Source: Selaginella moellendorffii (Eukaryota > Streptophyta > Lycopodiopsida > Selaginellales > Selaginellaceae). Taken from it: 64,000 nucleotides of DNA. The stretch lies in the NCBI RefSeq assembly GCF_000143415.4, contig NW_003314273.1, forward strand, positions 1,970,760 through 2,034,759, read 5' to 3'. Position 1 is the first letter of the stretch. The number at the start of each line of letters is the position of its first letter. The notes under the pieces were generated by a model. That model was not told where the DNA came from. It did no database searches and saw nothing but the letters and a program-made list of their open reading frames with translations. Below are positions 21,045 to 32,425 of the stretch, in pieces. Made by a program: the position numbers and the translations under genes.

Positions 21045-22207
21045 AAACAAAGATGAAAACAGGCGAAGGGATCTTAGGGGCCACACCATGGTCAAAAGAT
21101 AAAAATATCAGAGACAATCATGCTCTGGATCATATTTCACAAATGGTTATTTATATAGGAAATTATATATCTATGGTGTTTGGTCACTTAAACTTAACTT
21201 GAAAACTTGGGACTCAAGCTTCTCCAAGTAGATTAGATGTTACATTCTGTCCTGTACAAATGTACAACTTTGTAACTATGATTCAAGTTCTTTAAATCTT
21301 TTTTGATTTCGTGATAGAGAGTTGTCCAAAGTAAATTGTGTGCTTTTGTCTTGCTGATGCTTGGCAAGTTTCTTTGTGCCTTCTTTCAGCTGATCTAGAC
21401 AAGGTCGTTGATACATTTAAGTTTCGTGATGGTTGCACGTTTTTCTTCTATTGAAGAATTAACTCTCTCTTTGAGTGTAATTATAAGAAATGCCCTATAT
21501 TGTTTTCAGTGTAATTTATAGATAAAGTTTATTTTAGTTTCAAATACAATACCAATATCTATTTTTTTCACTTCATGTTCAGACGTTATGATGAATCCAA
21601 ACTTTAACATTTGGATCCATCCTATGCAAAGGATGAATGATTTCAGAATTTTAATGTTTATATGTAATTGTAATTCGGGAATTGGTTGATTATGATGTTG
21701 TAAAGCTTCCCATTTATAAGATCACTTCCATACTTGAGAATTATATACTCATAATGATGGTATTCCTGCTTGATGGCTATTTTTTACTTTCAACTATAAT
21801 GCTTTTGAGTATGTTGTCTTTGCTTCCTTTAACCAAGTATTTGTAATGTTCATATGTTTGTTGTTTCTCATCTACTAATATGAAATCAAAAAAGATTTAA
21901 AGAACTTGAATTATAATTATAAAAGTTATATATTTGTACAGAGCATGGTTGAAAGAAAAACATAACATCTAATCAACAACAAAATCTCAGAGAAACTTAA
22001 GTCCCAAGTTTAATCAAAGAAGTTTTGGGAAAAAAGTTCTATATAATAATGTAAATAGGTTTGTGAATAAGCTTCTATAGGTTTAAAGTGACCAAACACT
22101 ATAGATCTTTGCTTCAGCAAACCTATGGTGGTATTGAATATACTTAAACTATGCTTGGAGATTCTAGGATATTTTAATATCTAATAGTTGTTGTTCATTT
22201 AGATTAA
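21045..22207. repeat. Direct copy of the 1.8-3.0 kb inverted-repeat element
   Basis: The sequence follows 1780-2964 closely, including the right inverted arm with the palindrome region (deleted here to GCTTCAGC) and the outer edge. The left arm is missing, so this is a 5'-truncated copy. It abuts the tail of composite unit copy 3. Confidence 0.8.
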
Positions 22208-22400
22208 TCTTTTTGATTATAATTTATAAACTTCCGTATAAACACTTTCTAGTATATTTTTGTTTATTCTACTATAATATTAATCTCAAATAAGTTTATA
22301 ACTAAATTACTCACAGCAAATTAATTAAGAGATAAGTATTGTCTCTCATAGTTTTTATCTCTTCACCAAGGTGTGCCAGCTAAGATCCATTCGCGTCTTT

Positions 22401-22857
22401 TCAGGTACCATCTTTGATTGACGGCTCCATCAACCTTGCATAACACTCTTTCCTTGCAAAGTTTACCAACCTCCCAAGAAAAGCTTTTCTCTCATTGAGC
22501 GACCCGCTGAGTAGTGGATTCCCTCCAGATTTCTCTCCCAGATCTGCGAGTGGAGCCTCTTCTCTGCTAAGTCGCCGTGTGCCTTGAGCGCCACCATGAA
22601 AGCCTGAGCGTTTGGCTGCGGCTTGCTCATAGCACTCAAGAGCAAAGGTTGTTCTTGGCAAATCCCAGGAAACAACGTTTTGCTGCTCCATGCAAAGTCT
22701 CAGCGTTTGGAGGCAGGCCAGCTTCTCGTTGCATCTGGTAGAAGACGTGTACGTCCCATGATGATCGTGTTTCAGGCAACCAACGTCGTGTTTCTTTGTC
22801 CTCCTGAACACTTCTGATGCTTCCACATGTCCACGAGGCTGCTTGCGACGAATGCAT
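22401..22857 (-). pseudogene. PPR protein gene tail, decayed
   Basis: The same PPR remnants as at 13175-13632, with a handful of substitutions. Frames are broken in the same places, so the decay predates the duplication. Confidence 0.55.
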
Positions 22858-23401
22858 TGGGTTAATTTGCGAGGTAGACCAACCTATCCTGTTCTTCGTC
22901 CCATCCTGTCAAACAACCTGTATTGCAAGCCGCAGTGTAGACTTCGACCATACTTCCACAATTTTGCACTTGCTTGATTCCTGGCTTATGATGCTCTTGA
23001 CTCTGGGGAAACCTATCTGGCCGCTATGCCCTGCTCTGCTTCTTCTCATCGAAGTTGAGATTTGAGCACCTGCAAGAACAGAGAGCAAAAGTAGTACGTT
23101 ACCTTTTCTCAAACCTTTCGTCTCAAGCAACTTCTCTGGCCTTTCGAGGTGCACTAACGTCTGCTCGCCCGTCACCTCTAGAGGATAGCTCAGTCAAATC
23201 GAAACTTGGTAGGTTCCTGCTCTACTTTCCAGTCCATGTTCCGAGCCAGCTGCGCGATAACTTCCAAGCCTGGTGACTTCCACCAGTGGACTCTTCACCG
23301 TCCGTGAGCAAGACCCTGCTGTCTTCTTGCTCTGCAACTTCATCTCCTTGAAGATTGCTTGTACACAATCTTCCATGTGACAAGGCATGCACTGTGCTGA
23401 C

Positions 23402-24172
23402 TTATGCGTCACTGCCAGTGTTGGCAGGACACTTTGAGGAGAATCCCAGAGTGCCATTGCTGTGCGAACCACGAGTGTGAGCTTCCAGCTGTTTCTTCTC
23501 AGTCAGAGAATCGTCCACCACAACTTCAATCTGCCACCCGGGATCCTGAAAGATCGCATTCCTGCACTGCTTCCTCCGAGAGAACATCCATCACACGAGC
23601 AAAAAGCATGCGAGCAGCACCAAGATCGCAACCAAAACCCACAGAAGAAGCTGGAGCAGTGACCACGGCGTCCTCCGAACCACTGTAACTACTGCTGCGG
23701 GTGTTGGTGTGGCCACTGCTGCGTCGTGACCCTCGCGACGATGGTGGTGGTGGTGGTGGTGGTGGTGGTGGTGGTGGTGATGGTGGTGGTTGTGGCGTCC
23801 TCCATGGTGGTGACCATGGTGGTGAACAACCAGAGGAGCTCCATCACCGTGATGATGATGGTACACTGCTGCTGCTGGAGCTGGATCGTGGTGGCGAGCA
23901 TCAGGCGCTGGAGCTAGATGAGCAGGGTGGCCGCGAGCAGGGTGAACGAAAGCAGCTGGCGCTGGGGCTCGAACTGGAGCGTCACCTTGAAGAACTGGAG
24001 CTAAAGCTGGCGCTGGCTCGTGGCCTCCTCGAGGATGGTGTCCATGGTGGTGTGGTGGATGTGCTGGAGCTAGAGCTGGAGCTCGCGGGTGTGAAGCTCG
24101 GTGATGGCCGCCATGCCAGGGCGCTGGAGCTCGGCGGGCAAGCGTTGGGGTGGCGTGAGCGCGAGAGACCAT
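23402..24172 (-). pseudogene. His-rich membrane protein, interrupted copy
   Basis: It has the same protein start (MVSRAHATP) and transmembrane helix as the 14-kb copy, with a longer His tract (17 against 8 residues) and an extra His/Pro/Ala-rich insertion. A TGA at 23591, where the sister has CGA (Arg), stops the frame directly after the membrane helix. The cytoplasmic tail remains readable from 23587 down to 23402. Confidence 0.5.
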
Positions 24173-24639
24173 AGCTTACCTGACGAGAGCTTCGACAATA
24201 GAAAAATCCAAGCGAGAAAGATTATAACCTAACCCTTGACTTAGAAAATAGAAAATAAAGAGGTACTTTTGGCTTTGTGAAAAAAACAAGAGCTTGTGAC
24301 GCTGTGGATTGTCGGACTTGAACTGAGCATGCCAAAGAGCCCAAACCTAGATGTGAACAGCGATTTAATTTCACAATCACGAAATGCTCAATATTTCAAA
24401 AAGATAAGACATTTTTAATTTGATGGCAACTCCTTTCCAAGCTCAATCCTAATGTACTTGCAGTGAACAAAACTTTTTTACTCGTTTGCAAAAAAGTGGG
24501 AAAAAGAAACACAAGATAAATATCTATGCATTGCTCTGTTGACAGTCTCATGGTGCAACATCAATCCATAGCTCCCCCAAAGGTCAACACCAGTAAAATC
24601 GGTCAAAACACCTGGAACGATCCAATAATCAAACATATT

Positions 24640-24696
24640 TGGAGATGCTGGTTATTGATCCCTAAGCGAGTGCTCTACCATCTGAGCTATCTCCCC
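24640..24696 (-). pseudogene. tRNA-Ala-derived pseudogene with internal deletion
   Basis: The third copy of the 57-nt deleted form, at the same place in the composite unit as at 345-401 and 15360-15416. Confidence 0.85.
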
Positions 24697-25182
24697 TTAG
24701 CAAAGAAACAAAAATGCTAAACTTTTCTCTTCACCATTCTAATACTCATCCTTGGAGATTCTGGCAGCTTTTGTTGCATTTCAAGAGCCTTTTGAGAGAT
24801 GAGCTTTGGAAAGCCCACCATCTCCAGCAAGTTTCTATAGCCAAGAAGCTGCATCAGCAGGCAACCATGAAGAATGTTACTAATGCTTATAATAATAATA
24901 CATATTATAGTAATAGTAATCACAAGAGGTGGAGGAAAAGGGATAGTGTTTTGCTTTGCAGTGTTATGCAAGAGGATGAGTAAAGCAATTGGTAAAACCA
25001 ACACAATATAAATCAACTGGTATGGTCTTCTGTACCAATCAAATTGTCTAAACACTAATATTAATTGGTATTTTGGTTTGCTAGTAAACATATTTAGCTA
25101 CATATTTGTATAGCTAAAAGTATTTTAAAATGAGTAACTTGTTTTTCTTAAAAAAGTTCAAAATTGGAAACGTCACCTTCAC

Positions 25183-25441
25183 ATTCTTTCAAAATTTAAG
25201 TGCATTTGCTTTTCTGAACAAACAAATAGAGATATTGGGCATGCTTGATCAATCCAAAGAAACCAATTATTAAAAGCTTACTAGGTGATGGATTTTGTTT
25301 CAAGGTGGCCTCTCTCCATTCCTTGTATTCTAAGCATGTTGTCCTGCCTGGATCTTGTACCAAAACCAAACTAATGCCTTTGGAACTTGTAAGTTGTAAC
25401 AAGCAAATCAATGCCTTCCTACTGACCTCAAGAATGTACAA
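25183..25441 (-). pseudogene. ORC6 3'-end fragment, intron retained
   Basis: It repeats the 888-1146 fragment with few differences (DPGRTTCLEYKEWREATL, closer to ORC6 itself by one residue). Flanking intron sequence is kept. The neighbouring spacer 24870-25180 corresponds to the sequence downstream of ORC6 at 29474-29720. Confidence 0.85.
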
Positions 25442-25711
25442 CTTAATGTAGTCCTATACAGATCTGATAATAGAGAGAGCAAAAGGAGTCATTAAAAATA
25501 TTTTCAAATATTCTGGTACACGAAAGAATAATTTCTTAATATTTTCGTGGCAATATTTTTATTAAACAGGTATTTTTTAAAAATTAAATAATATTTAGAT
25601 TTGAGTGGCAATATTTCCTATTTAATAGAGGTTTTACCTTCTGACCTAATTTACAGAATAAATTCACTATATTTAGTATAGCTGAATATACATTTATTAC
25701 TATAAAATCCA

Positions 25712-25921
25712 TTTGAGTGTAACTTTAAAAAATGTCCTTTGTTAGTTTATGAGTAATTTATAAGTAAATATTTATTTGTAAATATATATCAAACTCAAAT
25801 ACAATACCAATATCTAGTTATTTTTCAATGTCATAAACCCCCCATATTAAGATATTGCAGTGAATCCAAATTTTAAGATTTGGATCCATCCCAAAAGCCA
25901 TATAATATATAAAATATATAT
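25712..25921. repeat. Interrupted AT-rich repeat, left part, second copy
   Basis: It matches 15593-15793 and again runs straight into an LTR, so the insertion predates the large duplication. Confidence 0.65.
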
Positions 25922-27762
25922 TGTAAGTGTTCAGGATAAAGGAATAGGTATATTAATTAATGTTTAGGCCTTTACTTATATACAAAAATAAATGGACCAG
26001 ATTTAGTCCCAAATGGACAGTCAATATGTTATACTACTATTAGTGTATTACCTAGCTAGGGTAATACATATATATATATATATATATATATGTATTTACA
26101 AACTTTACACCATCCTCCCTTTTGGAAGATGAAAAGGTGATAATAATAAGTCAGGTGGAACATTTGGAGCTTCTGTTGGGCAATTATAAATTACCACAAG
26201 AATCTAAAACTCCCACAAAACCACCAATAAAGTTGCTAATAACCATGACTGAAATAAAATTTAAAGCCATGGCATAATCATTAGCCCACTATAGAACCTT
26301 GATGAACCAATTGTAACTTTGTATGCAACTCCCAAATGCTCAAACCAACCATGCAACCATAACTTTGCACTGGGGAGGTCAGACTCACTCCATTCGTCTT
26401 TCACATTTTCTTTATCCCCTCCTCGAAGAAAAAAAAGTTTTGAAACAATAGCTCCTTTTGGACTTACTACACTGTTCTCACTCCGCTATTTATGTTCGGC
26501 CTCACTCCACTATCGCATCTATTCGGCCTCATTATGTCGGGGTTGGATGTTTCATTCAAACTCGCTATGCTCGTCCTTACTCGACAATCCATATCATTTA
26601 TCCTCGCTCCACTATCGTATTCGCTCGTCCTCACTCCATCATCGGGGCCAGACTCCCATCCATCCCCTCTACTCCCTCCTCTAAAGAAGAAAAAGTTTGA
26701 AGTGTCAAAGCAAAAAAGAGAAAACAAAAAAAATTGAGAAAAAATAATTGTGAAAGAAGAAAAAGTAGATAAAGAAGCATTGGAAGAAAAATTTGCAACA
26801 ACTAGCAATGCAAAAATGGGAAATCAAAAGAATATATACTTAAAACTTGGTCAATAGGGGATTTCCTTTTGTAAAATATTTCAGCTACAATATAAGCAAA
26901 AGATTCACACCACACAACCGTCTCAACACTTGATATGAGAAAATCAATAACAACATTCACACTCTCAAGGGAATATATAAACTCCTCATGAGCAATAGTA
27001 AAACAAAGGTTGTTAGTGGCACTCACAAGTGAGACATGTATTCAACCCAAAATTTTGGCTAAAGTGACTCAACCCTTGGAACAGGGAAATACTCAATACC
27101 AGAACTAATCAAAGACTCTACCAATGAAATAAAAGCAAGATTCTCAACTTCATGGATACACTCAATATCCAGATTAGTATGAGGAGGATAAAAAACACTC
27201 AACTTAACACTGGATTGAGAATTAGAATCATGAGAGTCATAAATGATCGACGTGCCAAAAAAAGAAAATGCTACATATGAAGAAGAAATACTAGGAACTT
27301 GAGAAAGTGGCTCAGGCTGAAAAATAAAAAAAAAAGTTGGGAAAGAGCAAAAGGGAAAGAGTAAGGATTAGATAACAGATTGAAATATTGACACCTACTT
27401 CGCAAAATCTCCACTTCATCTCCAAAACTATTTCCATAATATTTAAGCTCATCATCACACTTTGGAATCCACCCAAGTTTGTACATATTGTCTTTCCACA
27501 AACTTGATCCTCAAACATTCTCCAAGAATTAAACTGTGTCATCCATAGTTCACTAATCAATATCACAATCACACTTCATATCAATAGGAGATGTTAGAAC
27601 ATTGAGAACAGGATAAGCCATATAATCACATCCCACAAAAGTTGGAGACCAACAAACAACACATCAAGGATAGGCACAATACCAATATGATCACACCCCA
27701 TAACACCAAAAGTTAGATCCAACGGAGCAGTATTAATAGCTTCAAGTGACATACTTCTTGAT
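25922..27762 (-). mobile_element. LTR retrotransposon, truncated second copy
   Basis: The left LTR is at 25922-26100 (179 bp, expanded by a TA microsatellite near 26068-26092), followed by an interior matching 15968-17635. The match ends near 27762, before the second LTR, where unrelated sequence begins. No gag or pol motif was seen. Confidence 0.75.
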
Positions 27763-27765
27763 CAA

Positions 27766-28000
27766 TGAGGGCCTGGCAGCAGAGTACATCCAGAGCTGTG
27801 ACATTGTCGCGTTCAACAAGATATGATCTACTCAGCCATCTCCTTTTTTTGATTGTGTTCTTCACTGCAAGAAAGGAAGAACTCTTGTCGTCGTTGTATT
27901 CCCTCAAGCTTTCTACAATCTTAAAAAGTTTTGTATGATCGATCCATCGTTCCAAATAAAATTGGGGCTGGTTGACTATAGTTGACGTAAAGTAAACCAT
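27766..28000 (-). other. Possible gene fragment upstream of ORC6
   Basis: A minus-strand frame contains LREYNDDKSSSFLAVKNTIK and YLVERDNVTALDVL, which has an ankyrin-like flavour. It is cut at 27764 by the junction with the LTR element. It would be divergent from ORC6. No family was recognised, so it may be the truncated end of a neighbouring gene. Confidence 0.25.
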
Positions 28001-28046
28001 TAGTTCGTTTATCTCTAACCCTCGCGGTTTAGGTTAACTCGTTATC

Positions 28047-28054
28047 TTCCCGCC
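28047..28054. promoter_or_regulatory. E2F-like site upstream of ORC6
   Basis: TTCCCGCC fits the E2F/DP core (TTSSCGSS) and ends 30 bp before the ORC6 start codon. Replication-licensing genes, including ORC subunits, are known E2F targets in plants, so S-phase regulation is a reasonable inference. Confidence 0.55.
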
Positions 28055-28084
28055 TATTTCCAAACGCGAGGTTCTTCGCGCGCC

Positions 28085-29443
28085 ATGGAGATGAAGGCGC
28101 TGGAATGGCGGCTGGGAATGGCGGCCGATCGCGAAGTGCTGCGCAAGGCGGAGGAGCTGCTGCGCCTCTGCCGGATGGAATTTGATGCGGCGGCATTTGG
28201 CATTGTGAGTGTGCTTGCTTCTTTCTTTCCGCCTGTGACTTGAGGGTATCCAATGCTCTTGTGTGTTATTCCAGGGCGATGTCTGCCGATCCGTGCTCTG
28301 TTTCGAGATCGCGTGCTCGATGTAAGTATCCAGATCTGCATTTCTTTGCGGGTGGAGTTTATTTCTTTCTTTTCTTCTCGGACAGGATGCAAGTTCCATT
28401 CGATCGGCAAAAGGGAATCAAGCTGAGTGGTCTTTCTGATAAGGCTTACAATAGATCACTCACCACAGTCCAGAATGCTCTTGGTATCAGGTATTTCTTC
28501 AAAGCCAGGAAGAAAAGAGATGGAAAAAAAATGTGGGAATAACATTTTTTTCTTCAGGACAAGCTTGAATGTGCGCGAGCTCGCTGTGCAATTTGGATGC
28601 GTGAGACTCATACAAGCTGTCCAGAGAGTCTTGGCAGCGTAAGAGCTTCCTCTTTCCTTTTAGTTTATTTCTTTACGGGCTCTCTCTACGTTTTGCTCCA
28701 GATACAAAGAGCGATTTTTGGCCACTTTACCAGAAGCACGACGTCGAAGCGCTGATTTCGATCGCCCTGTATTCACCAGCGTCGCGTTTTATTTATGCGC
28801 GAGAAAGCAAAAGGCAAGCAGTTTCCAATGCTTTTTTTCACGGTTTTACTGTCTTTTTTTTGTATGTTTCAACAGCTTAAAGTTGACAAAGCTAAATTGA
28901 TGGAGGTGTCTAGCACGTCGGACCCTGAGTTTTCCAACGTAAGCTCCAACGAGCAATTGTATTGCCGATTCTAGATTTTATTTTTCTACAGGTTGCCGCG
29001 TCTATGACAGATATCTGCTTCGATTTGGTCGGTGTTGAGAAAGAGAAATCCGAATCAAGAACTAGAGGATGCAAGAGAGGTATGCAAAGAACTCGATATT
29101 TTTTCTGCAAGGCCTGATCTCACAGTGCGAGCATTTCTTCTGCAGCTCTGTCGGATGCCACGAATCTCGAGGTCAGTAGGAAGGCGTCGATCTGCTTGTT
29201 GCAACTTCCAGGTTCTAAAGACATTAGTTTGGTTTGCATGCAGGATCCAGGCAGGACAACATGCCTAGAATACGAGGAATGGAAAGAGGCCGTTTTGTCA
29301 TCCTCGAAACAAAATCCATCACCTAGTAAGCTTTTAGTGATTAGTTTCTTTGGATTGATCAAGCGTGCCCGATTTCTCCGTTCGTTTGTTCAGGGGCTGT
29401 CAGAGACCGAAAGCAAGCACGCTTAAACTTCGAAAGCATGTGA
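28085..29443 (+). CDS. ORC6: Origin recognition complex subunit 6
   Basis: ORC6 is the smallest subunit of the origin recognition complex that loads MCM helicases on replication origins. Ten exons join in frame to 257 residues: 28085-28204, 28275-28321, 28386-28490, 28558-28638, 28702-28813, 28876-28938, 28992-29079, 29146-29171, 29244-29325, 29394-29443. The N-terminal TFIIB-like region is clear (VLRKAEELLRLCR, GIKLSGLSDKAYNRSL, VRELAVQFGCVRLIQAVQ), followed by FDRPVFTSVAFYLCARKQ, LKVDKAKLMEV, SMTDICFDLVG and the C-terminal YEEWKEAVL. Plant ORC6 is about 280 residues, so the length fits. Intron 5 has a GC donor (AAG|GCAAGC) with a normal AG acceptor. The last exon choice (RAVRDRKQARLNFESM) is the least certain. 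Its 3' end has been copied twice into the nearby composite units. Upstream lies an E2F-like site. Confidence 0.9.
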
Positions 29444-30008
29444 TTTCGATATTTTGTAAAAAAGGAAAAAGTAAAGTTACTCATTTTAAAAAAAATTCTA
29501 AATATGTTTACTAGCAAATTAAAATACCAAATAATATTAGTATTTATTTGGTACTAAAGATCATACCAATTGATTTATATTGTCTTGGTTTTACCAATTG
29601 CTTCTACCCATCTTGAATAACACTGCAAAGCAAAATAATTCACTAGCCTTGTTCCTCTGTACTATTACTATATGTATTATTATTATAAGCATTAGTAACA
29701 TTCTTCATGGTTGCCAGCTTTGCAAGGAGTGCCCTGTCGTACGCATCAAGCAACCCATCCTGTGGATTCCACATGCATCTCTTTTGATTCTCAGGGGTAT
29801 GCTCCACAAATCCCTCGGCCTTAAACCTGGAGCACTTAATAAGACATTGCCAAGATGAGATCTCATGACCTTGAGTATTTTCCTCCATAGCTAGAGCTCT
29901 AGAATCAATCAAAAAACTCTTGAAATGTGACAAAAGATGGCTGGAATCTCCAAAGATGAGTACTAGACTGGTGAAGAGAAAAGCTTTGCATTTTTGTTTC
30001 TATTCTAA
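29444..30008 (+). repeat. Spacer between ORC6 and the tRNA gene, source of the duplicated units
   Basis: 29474-29720 matches the reverse complement of 570-860 and 24870-25180, and 29880-30008 matches 18485-18622. It carries no gene. It links ORC6 to the tRNA and the downstream unit, so it marks the probable parental arrangement from which the inverted copies arose. Confidence 0.7.
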
Positions 30009-30081
30009 GGGGATGTAGCTCAGATGGTAGAGCGCTCGCTTAGCATGTGAGAGGCACTGGGATCGATACCCGGCATCTCCA
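30009..30081 (+). tRNA. tRNA-Ala (AGC)
   Basis: It is 73 nt with a 7-bp acceptor stem containing the G3:U70 alanine identity pair, a D arm (GCTC/GAGC), an anticodon stem CTCGC/GTGAG around TTAGCAT (anticodon AGC) and a T arm CTGGG/CCCGG with loop ATCGATA, ending in discriminator A. The A box (TAGCTCAGATGG) and B-box region fit Pol III promoters of plant tRNA-Ala. TTTT at 30085-30088 can terminate transcription. Two G:U wobbles leave slight doubt about full activity. Confidence 0.8.
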
Positions 30082-30099
30082 ACTATTTTCAATCATTCC

Positions 30100-31367
30100 A
30101 AGCGTTTTGACCGATTTTACTGGTGTTGACTATGGTTGACCACTTGAGGAGCTAGAGATCCACGATGAAGAAGTAAAACCGGATGGTGCTAGTTCCTTCC
30201 ACTGTTGGGTCACTGGATTGCTGCTCTACCGTCTGTGACAAACTGGCTTTTATTCCAGTACCCAGATGGGTTAATTCTTTTGCTTTTGCCTCTGACATTA
30301 TGAAACTACTTTGATATGTTGTGTCTGCAATAGAGGCAACCATAATAAGAGACCTCCACCAGCCGAGAAAAAGAAGACTGGTAGGCAGGAGCGTGAAGAC
30401 AACAAGGATGCCATCTACATGACAAAGATAATCCAACTTGCATTTTTGCATCTATCAGTCTCATGCTTTCGGTTGGGCACCGTGAGACTATCAAAACAGC
30501 AATGGATAGATATTTATCTCGTGTTTCTTTTCCCCAGTTTCCTGTAGGGAAGTAGTTTGTGCACGCTGATGGCTTGTGTCTCCATGATCACATTCAATGA
30601 GTGCTAAGTTGAAAAACGAGGAAAAAAAGAGTTTCATTATTCAAAGTATGCAAAGTGGCGTGTCACTGCAAGTAGGACATTAGGATTGGAAAGATATCCA
30701 TTTCTCTTTTTGAAATATCATACCTATACTGTGGAGAGCATTTTGTGATTGAGCAATGCATGTTATCTCAAAGGAAGCAGCGCAGGAATGCGATCTTTCA
30801 GGAGCCCGGGTGGCAGATCGAAGTGACGGATCATCTGGAAGTTGTGGTGGACGATTCTCAGACTGAGAAGAAACAGCTGGATGCTCACACTCGTAGTTCC
30901 CACAGCAATGGTACACTGGAATTCTCCGCAAAGTGTCCTGCCAACACTGGCAGTGACACGTAAGTCAGCACAGTGCATGTGTTGTCACAGGGAAGATTGT
31001 GTAGAATCAATCTTCAAGGAGATGAAGTTGCAGAGCAAGAAGTCAGTAGGCTCTTGCTCACTGACGGTGATCTCACCCAGAGATCACATACAAGGGTTGA
31101 CTGGTGGAAGTCGCCAGATTTGGAAGTTATGACACAACTGGCTCGGAACATGGATTGGAAGGTAGAGCAAACGTACTACTTTTGCTCTCTATTCTTGCAG
31201 GCACTCAAATCTCAACTTTGATGAGAAGAAGCAGTATAGGGCATAGTGGCCAGATAAGTTTCTCCAGAGTCAAGAGCATCACAAACGGGGAATCAAGCAA
31301 GTGTAATTGTGAAAGTATGGTCGAAGTCTACACTGCAGCTTGCAACACAAGTTGTTCGACAAAGTGA
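30100..31367 (+). repeat. Composite duplicated unit, copy 5
   Basis: It matches 18710-20100 in the same orientation: the spacer, the membrane-protein cytoplasmic tail (30745-30963) and the following coding remnant. About 135 bp are missing after 31169, and the PPR tail is absent because the match ends near 31367. Confidence 0.85.
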
Positions 31368-31589
31368 GAAATGGAAAATGTGACATCTCATAATATTATT
31401 TTAAGTGAAGGGCATCATCAAGGGTGGTTATAATAAGTGCATGCACAAGTTTTACAAGATCTTGATGAAATGTTAATTATAACATTCTCAGTTTGATCCA
31501 TTTTGACATATTTGGCTTCGCATGAAACAAAAGGTTTCGGAAACGAACACCAAATTATATCATCGACTCCTATGACCCTTGACGAAGAT

Positions 31590-31904
31590 GATGTAATTGT
31601 TGAAATGCATTATCACAATTGTTAGCATATCTGAGTGCACATTTGAAGACGTCCGGGAGAATACTCCAATCCTCACGAGTGACTATACTCAAACCATTGT
31701 ACCACTACAGCATTGTCCTTGGAGACACATAAGAAACCCACATAAACGTCAAACATCATCTCAAGAATAATATGTGGCAATCACCATGAAGTAATTGAAC
31801 CAATGGTACACATCATCTCTAGGATTCCCATGAAAGAACTCTAGTCGAACACGATGATTGGCACCAAGAGCAAGAGGAGCTGTACCACATGCCGTGAATG
31901 CCAT
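31590..31904 (-). pseudogene. Ty3/Gypsy-type gag remnant
   Basis: From ATG 31904 the minus strand reads GANHRVRLEFFHGNPRDDVYHW and NYFMVIATYYS, then, past TGA codons, RLCGFLMCLQGQ. A later frame gives LSIVTREDWSIL. This is the capsid pattern of plant Gypsy gag proteins (FxGxPxxDVxxW ... LxGxAxxWY ... W). At least three stops, of Trp or Gln type, inactivate it. It reads away from the LTR-like sequence at 32.2-32.4 kb. Confidence 0.65.
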
Positions 31905-32231
31905 TATCAACTGAGTTTGGTTGTTCAATCACAATCATATAACATCAAGCAATTACACCAACTGCTACTCTAGAGTCAAAGGAAGAAAAGATTACTATTA
32001 TGCCATGAAGATGAATGAAAAGGAAAGAGCAAAAGAAATGAAATGAAAAAAGTTTTAAAAAAAGGGAGATTTAGACAATGCAAAAGTTAAATTTAAATCA
32101 AAATCCTGAAAGGAAAGAACAAAAGAAATGAAATGAAAAAATTAGATCTAGAGAATGCAAAAGTTAAATTTAAACCAAAAATCCCGAATTCAAGCACTCT
32201 TTAGAGATAATTGAATATGCCCCACCTCCAC
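31905..32231 (-). other. Leader region between LTR-like sequence and gag remnant
   Basis: It contains a tandem pair of about 65 bp (the GGAAAGARCAAAAGAAATGAAATG type at 32020-32100 and 32110-32180), AT-rich and non-coding. It would be the untranslated leader of the decayed element. Confidence 0.4.
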
Positions 32232-32425
32232 CAATGTGAATGCATGGAATATGGAAAGGGAATATAAAACATGTGTATATCAATTAACTCAAAAACACTA
32301 AATTATATATAGGAAAGAATGGTCTAGATTGAAATCAATCCAATAGTTACCAAAATTTCACTATGCTAATATTATTATACGGCATTGTAACTGTACACTT
32401 GGACCTCACATTAATAAATATTTTA
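32231..32425 (-). repeat. LTR-like sequence of the gag-bearing relative
   Basis: The inner edge CACCTCCACCAATGTGAATGC corresponds to CACCTCCACTAATGTGAGTGC at the right LTR of the 15.8-18.0 kb element. Body similarity is patchy (ATATCAATTAAC, TATATAGG, AATCCAATAG). It probably is the divergent 5' LTR of the element that owns the gag remnant. Confidence 0.45.

Larger units (their letters stand above)
22262..24868 (-). repeat. Composite duplicated unit, copy 4
   Basis: It is near-identical to 13021-15592 and continues into the ORC6 fragment region to about 25645, so it is the most complete minus-strand copy. The matching start of homology at 13021 and 22262 marks where the Helitron abuts copy 2. 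Confidence 0.85.

Noticed and set aside
23701-24174. Gly-rich plus-strand open frame, second copy
   Set aside because: Same antisense artefact as at 14487-14894.
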